Shown in pieces: positions 17,789 through 26,974 of a stretch of DNA of 60,785 nucleotides. Source of the DNA: Bacillota bacterium (GTDB taxonomy: Bacteria > Bacillota > Sulfobacillia > JAJZIM01); the NCBI GenBank assembly GCA_021810565.1, contig JAJZIM010000013.1, forward strand, positions 1 through 60,785, given 5' to 3'. The notes under the pieces were generated by a model. It was not told where the DNA came from and searched no databases. It saw nothing but the letters and a program-made list of their open reading frames with translations. Within the stretch, counting starts at the first letter, position 1. Every line of letters begins with the position of its first letter. A program made the translations under genes and the position numbers.

Positions 17789-19084
17789 ATGTCTACCGCC
17801 TTGGCCGTGATCCTCTTCCTGGTGGTGCTGGTGCTGGTGATCTGGCAGCCCCGGGGCTTGTCCATCGGCTGGTCCGCCGCCTCCGGGGCCATCCTGGCCC
17901 TGGCCCTGGGGGTGGTCACCCTCCGAGACGTGGTGGAGGTGCTCCGGATCGTCTGGGATCCCACCCTCACCTTCGTGGCCCTGATCCTCATCTCCCTGGT
18001 GATGGACGAGTTGGGGTTCTTCGAGTGGGCCGCCCTGCACATGGCCCGCTTCTCCAAAGGCAAGGGACGGCGCCTTTTCCTCTACAGCGTCCTGCTGGGG
18101 GCGGCGGTGGCCGCCTTCTTCGCCAACGACGGTGCCGCCTTGATCCTCACGCCCATCGTCTACGGAGAGGTCAAGGCCTTGGGCCTGAACCCGCGCGCGG
18201 TGCTGGCCTTCGTGATGGCCGGCGGCTTCATCGCCGACACCACCTCATTGCCGCTCATGATCTCCAACCTGGTGAACATCCTCTCGGCCGACTACTTCCA
18301 CCTGGGTTTCGTGGAGTATGCCCGACACATGGCGGCCGTGGACCTGGTGGCCGCCGGCGCCAGCCTTTTGGCCCTGTTCCTCTTCTTTCGCCGGGATCTG
18401 CCGGGGCGGGTGGAGCTGGCCCGGCTGCGCCCGCCCGCCGCGGCCGTGCGGGACATCCGTCTTTTCCGCCGGGTGTGGTGGGCCTTGGCGGTGCTGCTCC
18501 TCGGCTATTTCCTGAGCCAGTTCCTGCAGGTGCCCGTCTCGGTGGTGGCCGGCAGCGTGGCCGCGGCGCTGCTTTGGGCGGCGCGACGCAGCTCCGCCGT
18601 CCACGTGGGGCGCATCCTGCGCCAAGCCCCGTGGAAGATAGTGGTGTTCTCCGTGGGCATGTACGTGGTGGTCTTCGGGCTGCGCAACGCGGGCCTCACC
18701 AATCTCTTGAGCCACGCCGTCCGGGCGGTGGCCCAGGCCGGACCGGGACCCGCCATCCTGTTCACCGGCTTTTTGGCCGCCTTCCTCTCCTCGGTGATGA
18801 ACAACATGCCCACGGTGATGATCGACGCCCTGGCCATCCACGGCACGGCCCTGCCCGTGGCCACCCAGCACTACCTGGCCTACGCCAACGTCATCGGCTG
18901 CGATCTGGGGCCCAAGATCACCCCCATCGGCTCCTTGGCCACGCTGCTGTGGCTGCACGTCCTGGAGCGGCGGCAGGTGCGGATCACCTGGGGCTACTAC
19001 TTCCGGATCGGCTTCACCCTGACCGTTCCGGTGCTGTTGGTGACCCTCCTGGGGCTTTGGGGCTGGTGGAGCCTCGTCGGCTGA
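17789..19084 (+). CDS. arsB: ArsB-type arsenite permease
   Basis: 431 aa, about 11-12 transmembrane helices, the usual ArsB length (E. coli 429). Conserved stretches: AFFANDGAALILTPIVYGE, GGFIADTTSLPLMISNLVN, SVMNNMPTVMIDALA and CDLGPKITPIGSLATLLW, typical of the ArsB/NhaD ion-transporter superfamily. It exports As(OH)3, alone using proton motive force or with ArsA. The ATG lies 13 bases from an AAAGGAGGG site; no alternative start exists. Last gene of the ars operon; it is convergent with the flagellar-type gene. Confidence 0.92.
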   Translation: MSTALAVILFLVVLVLVIWQPRGLSIGWSAASGAILALALGVVTLRDVVEVLRIVWDPTLTFVALILISLVMDELGFFEWAALHMARFSKGKGRRLFLYSVLLGAAVAAFFANDGAALILTPIVYGEVKALGLNPRAVLAFVMAGGFIADTTSLPLMISNLVNILSADYFHLGFVEYARHMAAVDLVAAGASLLALFLFFRRDLPGRVELARLRPPAAAVRDIRLFRRVWWALAVLLLGYFLSQFLQVPVSVVAGSVAAALLWAARRSSAVHVGRILRQAPWKIVVFSVGMYVVVFGLRNAGLTNLLSHAVRAVAQAGPGPAILFTGFLAAFLSSVMNNMPTVMIDALAIHGTALPVATQHYLAYANVIGCDLGPKITPIGSLATLLWLHVLERRQVRITWGYYFRIGFTLTVPVLLVTLLGLWGWWSLVG

Positions 19085-19106
19085 AAGATCCCTCCGACCG
19101 CCCCAA

Positions 19107-19406
19107 TCAGCGCCGGCCCCGCCCCTGACCCGCCCGCTCCCGGTCCGCCTGGTAGACGAAGGCCAGCACCTGCGCCACCACGGCGTAAAGTTCAGGGGGG
19201 ATCACCTCGTTCAGGTCCAACCGACTGAGCAACTCGGCCAGCTCCGGATCCTCGTGCAGCGGCACCCCCGCGTCCCGGGCGGCGGCGATGATCCGCTCGG
19301 CAATCCGCCCCTGGCCGCTGGCCACCACCCGGGGAGCCTCGTCCCGCCGGGGACGGTAGGACAGAGCCACCGCGCGCCGCACCCGGCGGGCCCGCCTGCC
19401 GCTCAT
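19107..19406 (-). CDS. FlhB C-terminal-domain homologue (YlqH/FhlB type)
   Basis: 99 aa, equal to the cytoplasmic switch domain of FlhB without its membrane part. AVALSYRPRRDEAPRVVASGQG aligns with the region after the FlhB cleavage site, and VPLHEDPELAELLSRLDLNEVIPPELY is the typical FlhB_C core. The NPTH autocleavage motif is replaced. Such free-standing copies (B. subtilis YlqH) often lie beside a FliK-like gene, as here: its start overlaps the FliK-like stop by 4 bases. The role is uncertain. Confidence 0.8.
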   Translation of the reverse strand: MSGRRARRVRRAVALSYRPRRDEAPRVVASGQGRIAERIIAAARDAGVPLHEDPELAELLSRLDLNEVIPPELYAVVAQVLAFVYQADRERAGQGRGRR

Positions 19407-20776
19407 ACCTCCAGATCCAACGGCCGGGGCGGCGCCGGCACCCGAAAGGTCTCGGGCTCCACCCTCCCGGCGGCGAAACGCAACTCGCGTACCTGGAGAG
19501 AGACGGCCTGGAGGTTTTGCCGCAAGGCCTCGCCCCGCTGCGCCAGGAAGTCGCGCACCCGCTCGTCCGCGGCGCGCACCGTGCAGCTGACCGCGCCGCG
19601 GCTGATGGCCAGGTGGATGGCCAACAGCCCCAGGTGTTTCGTCTCCAGCACGAAGGCGATGGAGACCTCCCGCAGATCAAGTGCCCGCCGCCGGCCGCGC
19701 CGACGGATGGTGATCTCCACATTCCCCGGGCCGCTCCCCCACCACACCGGCAGCACCCAGGCCAGCACCTGGCCTTGGGCCAGCAGCCGGCTGGCGGCCA
19801 AGGCGGTGAAGGCCGGGATGACTCCCGCCGCGGCCGCCGCCGGTCCCCCGGCGTGGGACGTTGAGGCCACCGGGCCGTACAGTTGGTCCATCACCGAGCG
19901 CAGTTGGGCCACGGCCGCCGGCGGCGGCTGGCCGGGATGAAAGGCGTAGGTGGCCGCCGGCAGCTCGGGAAAGGCCCGGGCCAGGGCAGCTTGCAGCGCG
20001 GGCACGGGTTGGGGGGCCTCCAGGACGCCCGCCAGCACCGCCACGCCGCCGCGGGTGGCCGGCAACCCCTGGGACAGGAGCAGCACCGCCGCGGCCCGCG
20101 CACTCACCGGGGCCCCCGGGGGCAGCGCGTCCGCCACTGAGCGCATGGCGGCCGGGGTCAGGTTCAAGCCGGCGGCACGCAGGCGCACCGCCAGATCCTG
20201 CAGGGCGGGCTCCGGCGTCAGGCCCGCCTGCCGCACCACGGCTGCGGCCGCCGCCGGCTGGGCCGCGGACTCGATGGCTACTTCCCAGACCCGTCCCCCT
20301 CCACCTCCGGCACGGCTCATGGTCAGCACCATGCTCGGGGGGAAGGGCAAGGCCTGCCCCACAGCGATGCGCTGCCCCGCCGCCTCCAGGATCGTCTCGC
20401 CCGGCGTGGCGCTCACCACCCGGGCCGCCACCGGCTGCCCCAGGGACAGCTGGGTGCGCACCGGCTCCGGCAACCCCGCCGCGCTCAGCCGCACCCAGAT
20501 CGGCGTCGGCTCCGTGCCCGCCCCGGCCGCCGCCGGGGGCGTGGGCAGCACCGACAGCACCACCCGCCCCGGGCCGATCTCCCGCACCGCCAGGCGCAAC
20601 AGCTCGCCCGGCTGCAGGGGCAGGGTGCTCCATGCCTGCACCCGCTGCCCCGCCAGCTCTAGGGTGACCTGCCGCCCCAAGGCCGCCAGGACCTTGGCCT
20701 CGAAGACCCTTCCCTGCTGCAGGATCACGCCTATGGCGGCTCGTCCCGCCGCCAAGGAGGACAGCTGCAGGCTCAT
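19403..20776 (-). CDS. FliK-like hook-length-control domain protein
   Basis: 457 aa, Ala/Gly/Pro rich. The C-terminal part (LDLREVSIAFVLETKHLGLLAIHLAIS... followed by RVRDFLAQRGEALRQNLQ) has the pattern of the flagellar hook-length control C-terminal domain. The N-terminal 150 residues form repeated beta segments (FEAKVLAALGRQVTLELAGQRV). The ATG at 20776 is used because GGAGG lies 12 bases upstream. No other flagellar genes occur in the window. The pair with the FlhB-C homologue matches the ylqG-ylqH arrangement of Bacilli. Confidence 0.65.
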   Translation of the reverse strand: MSLQLSSLAAGRAAIGVILQQGRVFEAKVLAALGRQVTLELAGQRVQAWSTLPLQPGELLRLAVREIGPGRVVLSVLPTPPAAAGAGTEPTPIWVRLSAAGLPEPVRTQLSLGQPVAARVVSATPGETILEAAGQRIAVGQALPFPPSMVLTMSRAGGGGGRVWEVAIESAAQPAAAAAVVRQAGLTPEPALQDLAVRLRAAGLNLTPAAMRSVADALPPGAPVSARAAAVLLLSQGLPATRGGVAVLAGVLEAPQPVPALQAALARAFPELPAATYAFHPGQPPPAAVAQLRSVMDQLYGPVASTSHAGGPAAAAAGVIPAFTALAASRLLAQGQVLAWVLPVWWGSGPGNVEITIRRRGRRRALDLREVSIAFVLETKHLGLLAIHLAISRGAVSCTVRAADERVRDFLAQRGEALRQNLQAVSLQVRELRFAAGRVEPETFRVPAPPRPLDLEV

Positions 20777-20848
20777 TCGGTGGATCACCTCCACGCAGAG
20801 GAGTTCGCCGTTCCCGGATAGAAGAGAGGGGGAAGAGGTGATGGGCCG

Positions 20849-21490
20849 ATGTCGGTAACCCTGAAGGGAAGCCGGGAGGGGATCCGGGTGCTCCTGGATC
20901 CCCAGGCGGACCTTCCCCCGCTATTGGAGCGCCTGGACCAGGTCCTCTCCGAGCACCGCCGCTTCCTGGCCGGTGCACAGCTGATCGTGGACACCGCAGG
21001 TCGACCGCTGAGCGTCCCGCTGGCTGCGGCGGTGCTGGAGGCGGCCGCTCGCCACGGCGTGACGGTCAAGGCCCTTTTGTCCCACCCGCTGCGCGAGGCG
21101 GCGGGCCAAGGCGGCGGTGGTCACCGCATCGTCTACGGAACGGTGCGCAACGGTCAGGAGTGCCGTTGCGAGGGCGATCTGGTGGTGATGGGCGACGTGA
21201 ACGCCGGAGCCAAGGTGGTGGCCACGGGAGACGTGCTGGTCCTGGGGGCACTGCGGGGCACGGTCCACGCCGGGTTCCCCGGCGATCACCGGCGTCTGGT
21301 CTACGCCCAGGATTTCGCGCCGCCCCAGGTGCGCATAGGCAAACTCATGGCCGCCAACCCATCCCCCGGCCCGGGGGATGGCCCTGAGCTGGCCCGCGTC
21401 GAGGACGACGCCATCGTGGTGGAACCCTGGCGGCCCGCCGCCGGACGCAGCGCCGGCCGGCCGCGCCGTTTTGGGTCCCCCTCCCCTTAG
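20849..21490 (+). CDS. minC: Septum-site determining protein MinC
   Basis: 213 aa. The C-terminal beta-helix domain is clear: RNGQECRCEGDLVVMGDVNAGAKVVATGDVLVLGALRGTVHAG, the signature used for dimerisation and MinD binding. The N-terminal 85 residues form the FtsZ-inhibiting domain with weaker conservation. MinC blocks Z-ring formation away from mid-cell. minD is not adjacent, which is unusual because minC and minD normally form one operon. The stop overlaps the convergent slipin stop by four bases. Confidence 0.9.
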   Translation: MSVTLKGSREGIRVLLDPQADLPPLLERLDQVLSEHRRFLAGAQLIVDTAGRPLSVPLAAAVLEAAARHGVTVKALLSHPLREAAGQGGGGHRIVYGTVRNGQECRCEGDLVVMGDVNAGAKVVATGDVLVLGALRGTVHAGFPGDHRRLVYAQDFAPPQVRIGKLMAANPSPGPGDGPELARVEDDAIVVEPWRPAAGRSAGRPRRFGSPSP

Positions 21491-22437
21491 GCCTCCGGCT
21501 CCTTTTCCGCCGGGACCTGCTCGGAGCCCGCCAGGGGAGCCCTCAGCTTTCCCAAGGACACCAGCCCGCCCAGGGCGCCGAGGCCCATGCTCTCCACCGC
21601 GGTGCTGGGAACCACGATCATGGCTCCCTTCTCCTTGAGTCCCTCGTAGAGCATGTTCATGGCCCGAAGGTGCAGCGCGGCCGGATGTCCCTCGTAGGTC
21701 TCGGCGGCCTGCACGAAGCGGGCGGCGATCTCCGCCTCCGCCGTTCCCAGAATGATCCGGGCGCGCCGCTCCCGCTCCGCCTGCGCCTCCATGGACATGG
21801 CGTCCTGCAATCCGCCGGGGATCTTGACGTCCCGGATCTCCACCGCCTGCACCGTGATCCCCCACGGCTCCGTGCGCTTGTCGATGGTTTTCTGCAGCTC
21901 GGCGTTGATCCGCTCGCGCTCCGCGAGCAGCTCCGCCAGCATGGACCGGCCGATGATGTCCCGCAGGGCGGTCTGCGCCGCCCAGAACACCGCCTCCCGG
22001 TAGTTGGCCACGTGCAGGGCCGCCCGCTCGGGCTCGGAGACCAGCCAGTAGAAGACGGCGTCCACGTCCACCGGCACGGTGTCGTGGGTCAGGGTCTGCT
22101 CGGTGTAGAAGGAGGTGGTCCGCACCCTAAGGTCCAGGTAGGCGTACACCCCCTCCACCACCGGCCAGATCACGAACATGCCCGGCCCGGTCATGCGCAC
22201 GAAGCGACCCAGCCGCAGCACCACCGCCCGTTCCCATTGGTTGGCCATGCGCAGGGAGGAGGGCAGGATCAGGGCCAAGATGACCAGGATCACGGCTCCC
22301 GCCAGGGACGCGCGGACCAGCCCCGCCCAGAGGGCCGCCGCCAACAGGACCAGAAAGAGCAGTCCCGCCAAGGGGTTGGGGCTGCGCATCCCGCCTCCCC
22401 CCGGGCTGCTTGGTTGACCCGCCGCCTGCATACTCAT
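21487..22437 (-). CDS. Slipin/stomatin-like SPFH (band 7) membrane protein
   Basis: 316 aa. Two hydrophobic stretches at residues 20-62, then an SPFH domain: QWERAVVLRLGRFVRMTGPGMFVIWPVVEGV, DTVPVDVDAVFYWLV, ALRDIIGRSMLAELLAERERIN, GITVQAVEIRDVKIPGGLQDAM. The C-terminus has the coiled segment rich in Glu/Ala/Arg. Slipins organise membrane microdomains and are often beside an NfeD-like protease gene, which is absent here. The start at 22437 has GGAAGGAG eight bases upstream; the nearby NAD-binding gene is divergent with no room for more than overlapping promoters. Confidence 0.88.
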   Translation of the reverse strand: MSMQAAGQPSSPGGGGMRSPNPLAGLLFLVLLAAALWAGLVRASLAGAVILVILALILPSSLRMANQWERAVVLRLGRFVRMTGPGMFVIWPVVEGVYAYLDLRVRTTSFYTEQTLTHDTVPVDVDAVFYWLVSEPERAALHVANYREAVFWAAQTALRDIIGRSMLAELLAERERINAELQKTIDKRTEPWGITVQAVEIRDVKIPGGLQDAMSMEAQAERERRARIILGTAEAEIAARFVQAAETYEGHPAALHLRAMNMLYEGLKEKGAMIVVPSTAVESMGLGALGGLVSLGKLRAPLAGSEQVPAEKEPEA

Positions 22438-22499
22438 CCGCTCCACTCCTTCCCGCATCCAGCTTCGCGCTCCGACCCCAGCCGAAGGAGGTGTCCCCG

Positions 22500-23405
22500 T
22501 TGGTTCAGGAGCACAGGGTGGGCGTCGTGGGCGCCACCGGCTTCATCGGCCGCAACCTCTTGGCGGCCCTCGCCGCCGCCGGCATCCCCACCCGCGCCAT
22601 CGTCCGTCGCCCCGGAACGGTCCGCGCCCTGCCCTCCGAGGTGGAGGTGGTCCCGGGGGATCTCACCGCTCCCGGATTGCTGCCCCAGGCCCTGGCGGGC
22701 TGCACTGCGGTGGTGAACCTGGTGGGAATCATCCGGGGCAACGTCCAGGACTTCGAAACGGTGCATCGGGAGGGTACCCGGAACCTGGCGGACGCCGCCC
22801 GCGCCGCCGGGGTCGGACGGCTGGTGTACGTCAGCGCCCAGGGCGCGGACCCCGCCTCCGCCAATCCCTACTTCCGCACCAAGGCCGAGGCCGAGGCGGC
22901 GGTGGTGGCCAGCGGCCTGCCCCATCTGATCCTGCGGCCGTGCCTGGTGCTGGGGCCGGGCGACGGGTTCAGCACCCAGCTGGCCGCCCTGCTGCGGCGG
23001 GCGCCGGTGGTGCCCGTCATCGGTACCGGCCGCTACCCGCTACGCCCGGTGGCGGTGGACGACGTGGTGGCCGCCTTGGTGCAGGGCGCCCTGGGCCGGG
23101 TGGAGGGCTGCTACGTGCTGGCCGGACCCGAGGAGGTCTCCTACGAGACCCTGCTGCGCCGAGCCATGCAGGCGATGGGCATACGCAAATCCTTGGTGCA
23201 CCTGCCCTTGGGCGTGGCCCAGCCCACGGTGCGGGCCATGGAGCTCTGCTCCGACCACCCCCCCTTGACCAGCCTGCAGCTCTCCATGCTGCTCGAGGGC
23301 AACATCGGTGACCCCGACCCCGCGGTGGCGGCCTTCGGCCTGCGGCTGACCCCCTTGGACACCGCCCTGCGCCGCGCCATGGGTAAAAAGGAGACCCCTA
23401 CTTAG
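22500..23405 (+). CDS. NAD(P)-binding atypical SDR (NDUFA9/NmrA-like)
   Basis: 301 aa. Rossmann motif VGVVGATGFIGRNL at residues 6-19, GDLTAPGLL, AVVNLVGII, and VYVSAQGADPASANPYFRTKAEAE in place of the classical YxxxK. The pattern fits the atypical SDR group that includes complex I NDUFA9 and quinone/nucleotide-binding house-keeping proteins. The TTG start follows AAGGAGG at seven bases. The stop overlaps the convergent tatA stop. The substrate is unknown; it is probably a redox sensor or a lipid/quinone-linked reductase. Confidence 0.75.
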   Translation: MVQEHRVGVVGATGFIGRNLLAALAAAGIPTRAIVRRPGTVRALPSEVEVVPGDLTAPGLLPQALAGCTAVVNLVGIIRGNVQDFETVHREGTRNLADAARAAGVGRLVYVSAQGADPASANPYFRTKAEAEAAVVASGLPHLILRPCLVLGPGDGFSTQLAALLRRAPVVPVIGTGRYPLRPVAVDDVVAALVQGALGRVEGCYVLAGPEEVSYETLLRRAMQAMGIRKSLVHLPLGVAQPTVRAMELCSDHPPLTSLQLSMLLEGNIGDPDPAVAAFGLRLTPLDTALRRAMGKKETPT

Positions 23406-23619
23406 GGGTCTCGCTGTTCCGGCCGGCCTCGTTCGCCGGAGGCTCGTCCACCTGGTGCGGGAGCACCTCGCCTTGGATGCTGCTCATGGCCCGCCTGAAC
23501 TCCTGGATGCCCTTGCCGATCCCTGAGCCGATCTCCGGCAGCTTGCGGGGACCGAACACCAAGAGGGCGATGGCCAACAGGACGATCAGGTGAAAAGGCG
23601 TGAAAAGATCACCGAACAA
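23398..23619 (-). CDS. tatA: TatA twin-arginine translocase subunit
   Basis: 73 aa. A single N-terminal helix (HLIVLLAIALLVFGPRKLPEIG) with the FGPRKLPE hinge, then the amphipathic helix GIGKGIQEFRRAMS, then an acidic tail. TatA forms the pore for folded proteins carrying RR signal peptides. A TTG start at 23619 follows GGGAGG at spacing ten; the frame is open further upstream but lacks a site. No tatC is in the window. Confidence 0.88.
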   Translation of the reverse strand: MFGDLFTPFHLIVLLAIALLVFGPRKLPEIGSGIGKGIQEFRRAMSSIQGEVLPHQVDEPPANEAGRNSETPK

Positions 23620-23861
23620 CCGCTTCGCCTCCTCCCACGGAAACCCGCCATGAATACGGAAAACGGACGGGAGCCTGTCAGCCTTGAGTATACCCCCGGG
23701 GAACCGTTTTGGCAACCACGACTGCGTCGTCTGAAAAGGCGCGCGCCCGCGGGCTTGCCAGGCGGCGCGGCGCAGGCCCCCGACCAAACCACGGTATTGT
23801 CAAGCCGGAGCGCAAGCGGTAGAATCGGAGCGCAAACACGCGCGGGAGTGAGGGAGGTGCG

Positions 23862-25226
23862 GTGCGGAGGATGGCTGACCGGACGGCTGCTCGGCGCCGC
23901 TATCTGCTGCCGGTCTGGTTCTTGCTGCTGGTGGCGCTGGCCGACGCCGCGATCTTCAACCTGTGCTATGTGGCGGCCTTCTACCTGCGGTTCCTGGGAC
24001 CACCCCCCGGCTACAATTTCGTCGCCTACCTGCTGGTGGCCCCGTGGATCACCATGGGCCTTTGGTTTTTGTTCCAGACCTACGGCCTATATTCTCCCCA
24101 GCACCGCGCCCGCCAGGAGGTGCTGCCGGCGGTGCTGTCGGCGCTCCTCCTGGACGGCCTGCTCGCCGTGGCCCTCTCCTTCGCCCTGGGGGGCTTCAGC
24201 TTTCCCCGTAGCGTTTTCCTGATCGTCGGTCTCTTGCAGTTGCCCGCCCTGGGCGCCTGGCACCGCCTGGTGTGGCAATGGAGCCAGGGGATGCTGGGGC
24301 AGCGGCGCATCGTGGTGGTGGGCTCCGCCGCCGAGGGCGCCGAACTGGCCGCCAAATTGAGCGAGCACTCCGCCGCCCTGGTGCCCGTGGCCACCGCCGA
24401 TGCCCCCCCGGCTCCCGATGCGCCGGAGGATGCGTGGAGCGGGTGGTTGGCCGCCCATCCGGGCGACGCCTACCTCTTGGCCCCCTCCCTCCCGGGCGAA
24501 ACCAAGGTGGCCCTGGCCACCCGGTGCAGCCTGCGAGAGGTGCCGGTCCTCCTGGTCCCGGATCTCTACGACATTCTGCTCTTCGGTGCCCACCTGAACC
24601 AGGTGGACGATCTGCCGGTGTTGGAGGTGAGGACCGGCCTGCCCGACGGCGCCCGTTTCCTGAAGCGGTCCATCGACCTGGTCTTCGCGGCGGTGGGGCT
24701 CGTGGTGACCGCGCCGCTCCTCGCGCTGGTGGCCTTGGGGGTGAAGCTCTCCTCCCCCGGACCGGTGCTCTACCGCCAGGAGCGGGTGGGAGAGCAGGGG
24801 CGCCGTTTCGTCCTGTACAAATTCCGCACCATGCGCGCCGACGCGGAGCAGCTCAGCGGCCCCACCCTGGCCGTGTCGGGCGACCCGCGGATCACCCCCC
24901 TGGGGCGGGTGCTGCGCCTCTCCCACCTGGACGAGCTCCCGCAGCTGTACAACATCCTGGTGGGAGAGATGAGCCTGGTGGGTCCCCGACCGGAGCGTCC
25001 CTTCTTCGTGGAGCAGTTCGCCCGCTCCGTGCCCAACTATGCCGAGCGCCTCAAGTTGCGGGCCGGCCTGACGGGGCTGGCCCAGGTGTCGGGCAAATAC
25101 ACCACCGATCCCAAGGACAAACTGCGCTACGACCTGCTATATGCCAGGGCCTACTCGCCGCTGCAGGACCTGCGCATCCTCCTGCACACCGTGCGCAGTC
25201 TCTTCCAGCGGGGGCGCGCCCTGTAG
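23862..25226 (+). CDS. Polyprenyl glycosylphosphotransferase (exopolysaccharide priming)
   Basis: 454 aa of the WbaP/WcaJ class. Four N-terminal TM helices (residues about 14-130), a soluble Rossmann-like domain, a fifth TM (DLVFAAVGLVVTAPLLALVAL) and the catalytic bacterial sugar transferase domain: GPVLYRQERVGEQGRRFVLYKFRTM, LSHLDELPQLYNILVGEMSLVGPRPE, LRAGLTGLAQVSG. It loads the first sugar-1-phosphate from a UDP-sugar on undecaprenyl phosphate. The GTG at 23862 has GGGAGG four bases upstream; ATG 23871 is the alternative. It ends nine bases before galU, which faces it. Confidence 0.9.
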   Translation: MRRMADRTAARRRYLLPVWFLLLVALADAAIFNLCYVAAFYLRFLGPPPGYNFVAYLLVAPWITMGLWFLFQTYGLYSPQHRARQEVLPAVLSALLLDGLLAVALSFALGGFSFPRSVFLIVGLLQLPALGAWHRLVWQWSQGMLGQRRIVVVGSAAEGAELAAKLSEHSAALVPVATADAPPAPDAPEDAWSGWLAAHPGDAYLLAPSLPGETKVALATRCSLREVPVLLVPDLYDILLFGAHLNQVDDLPVLEVRTGLPDGARFLKRSIDLVFAAVGLVVTAPLLALVALGVKLSSPGPVLYRQERVGEQGRRFVLYKFRTMRADAEQLSGPTLAVSGDPRITPLGRVLRLSHLDELPQLYNILVGEMSLVGPRPERPFFVEQFARSVPNYAERLKLRAGLTGLAQVSGKYTTDPKDKLRYDLLYARAYSPLQDLRILLHTVRSLFQRGRAL

Positions 25227-25235
25227 CTCCCGCCG

Positions 25236-26156
25236 CTAGCCCCGGCCCCTGCCGGTGCCTGAACGCCGGGAAGGCGCGCCCTCCGCCGCCAGCCGTTCGG
25301 TCACCTCCAAGAGGAAGCGGCGGAACTCACGATGCAGATCGGGGCGCTCCAGAGCCGCCAGGACCGTCGCCTTCAGGTATCCCAGCCGGTCTCCCACGTC
25401 GTGGCGCAGGCCGTGGAACTCGTAGGCATACATCCCCGTGGCCTGGTTCTGCAGCGCCAAGGCGTCGGTGAGCTGGATCTCCCCGCCGCGTCCCGGTCCC
25501 AGGTTCTCCAGGTAGCCGAAGATGTCCGGGGTGAGCACGTACCGTCCGGCGATGGCCAGGTTGGAGGGCGCCTCCTCCGGCGCGGGTTTCTCCACCAGGT
25601 CTTCCACCCGGTGCAGCCGCTCCCCCTCCCGGCTCCCCTGGATGATGCCGTAGCGGGATACCTCCCGGCGCTCCACGCGCATGGCCGCCAGCACCGAGGT
25701 GCCCGTCTGGGCATGGCAGTCGACGAGCTGGCCGATGCAGGGTTGCCTCGCGTCGTAGAACTCATCGCCGAGCAGCACGGCGAAGGGCTCATCTCCCACG
25801 TGCTGCCGGGCGCTGAGCAGCGCGTGCCCCAAGCCCCGCGGCTCCTTCTGGCGGATGAAATGCAGGTCCGCCAGTTCCGAGACGTGGCGCACCTCCCGCA
25901 ACAGTTCCGGTTTGCCGGCCCGCTCCAAGAACAGCTCCAGCTCCACCGAGCGGTCGAAATGATCCTCTATGGCCCGCTTGCCGCGACCGGTGATGAGCAG
26001 GATGTCCTCGATCCCGGCCTGCACCGCTTCCTCGATCACCAGCTGCACCACCGGCACGTCGATGATGGGCAGCATCTCCTTGGGCTGGGCCTTGGTCGCC
26101 GGCAAAAACCGGGTACCCAGGCCCGCCACCGGTATCACCGCTTTACGAATCGGCAT
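25236..26156 (-). CDS. galU: UTP-glucose-1-phosphate uridylyltransferase
   Basis: 306 aa, standard GalU length. Signature VIPVAGLGTRFLPATKAQPKEMLPI at the N-terminus, VIEEAVQAGIEDILLITGRGK, QKEPRGLGHAL, and LVEKPAPEEAPSNLAIAGRYVL. It makes UDP-glucose from UTP and glucose-1-phosphate for glycolipids, teichoic acids and exopolysaccharide. ATG 26156 has a GGGGAG site nearby and overlaps sppA by 14 bases, so it is the last gene of a coupled operon. Confidence 0.95.
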   Translation of the reverse strand: MPIRKAVIPVAGLGTRFLPATKAQPKEMLPIIDVPVVQLVIEEAVQAGIEDILLITGRGKRAIEDHFDRSVELELFLERAGKPELLREVRHVSELADLHFIRQKEPRGLGHALLSARQHVGDEPFAVLLGDEFYDARQPCIGQLVDCHAQTGTSVLAAMRVERREVSRYGIIQGSREGERLHRVEDLVEKPAPEEAPSNLAIAGRYVLTPDIFGYLENLGPGRGGEIQLTDALALQNQATGMYAYEFHGLRHDVGDRLGYLKATVLAALERPDLHREFRRFLLEVTERLAAEGAPSRRSGTGRGRG

Positions 26157-26973
26157 CACGACTCCCCCTCTCTCCTCGGGCCTGCCGGGACGCGGCGGCA
26201 ACCATACCCCAGCCCGCCAGGTTCGCCAGCTCCCCCCAGGCGGCCTCCCCCGCCGCCCGCATGGCGCGGTTGCCCAAGGAACTCCACCAGCCCTGCCGGG
26301 GCCGCAAGACCAGCACGCGCCGCGGCGCGCGGGCCAACTCGGCCGCCAGATCCAGCGCCCGATCCAGATCCCCGATCTCGTCGACCATGCCCGTCTGGAC
26401 GCCCCGCCGGGCGGTGAACAGCTCCCCGGTGGCCCATCTCTCGGCCACCGTCCGCTCCACCCGCCGCCCCCGGGCGACCAGGTCCAAGAAATCCTGCAGG
26501 TAGTCGTCCACCAACTGCCGCTGTTTCTCCCGCTCCGCGGCGGTGGGCTGGCGATAGAAGGCGCCCATGTCCTTCATCTCGGCACTCTTGGCCACCTCCA
26601 CGGCCACGCCCAGCCGCGCCAGCAGCTCGCCCGCCACCGGGTGCCAGGATATCACCCCGATGGAGCCCACCAAAGAGCCGGGCCCGGCCACCACCCGGTG
26701 CGCGGCGCAAGCCAGCATGTAGCCGCCGGAGAGGGCCGCCTCCCGGACGAAGGCCACCACCGGCTTGCGCTCGGCCACCTTCTCCAGCAGGAAAGCCAGG
26801 TGCTCGGAGGCCGCCGCGGACCCGCCGGGCGAGGAGATGTCGAGCACCAGGGCCGCCAAGCGCGGGTTCTTGGCCGCCCGCGCCAAGAGCGGCCCGTAGT
26901 CCACCGTGCGCACCCGCGCCCCGATGACCCCGTGCAACCGCAAGAGGGCGATGCGCCGCCGCAACAGCAACAT
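26143..26973 (-). CDS. sppA: SppA-like signal peptide peptidase (S49 protease)
   Basis: 276 aa, the short Gram-positive/archaeal-like form. SSPGGSAAASEHLA, AALSGGYMLACAA with the nucleophilic Ser of the S49 family, GSIGVISWHP, and the Lys of KSAEMKDMGAF. It degrades membrane-embedded signal peptides after secretion. It lacks an obvious N-terminal TM helix, so its membrane link may be by association. The ATG at 26973 is just past the stop of the upstream SpoIIM-like gene, and the end overlaps galU. Confidence 0.82.
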   Translation of the reverse strand: MLLLRRRIALLRLHGVIGARVRTVDYGPLLARAAKNPRLAALVLDISSPGGSAAASEHLAFLLEKVAERKPVVAFVREAALSGGYMLACAAHRVVAGPGSLVGSIGVISWHPVAGELLARLGVAVEVAKSAEMKDMGAFYRQPTAAEREKQRQLVDDYLQDFLDLVARGRRVERTVAERWATGELFTARRGVQTGMVDEIGDLDRALDLAAELARAPRRVLVLRPRQGWWSSLGNRAMRAAGEAAWGELANLAGWGMVAAASRQARGERGSRDADS

Positions 26974-26974
26974 C

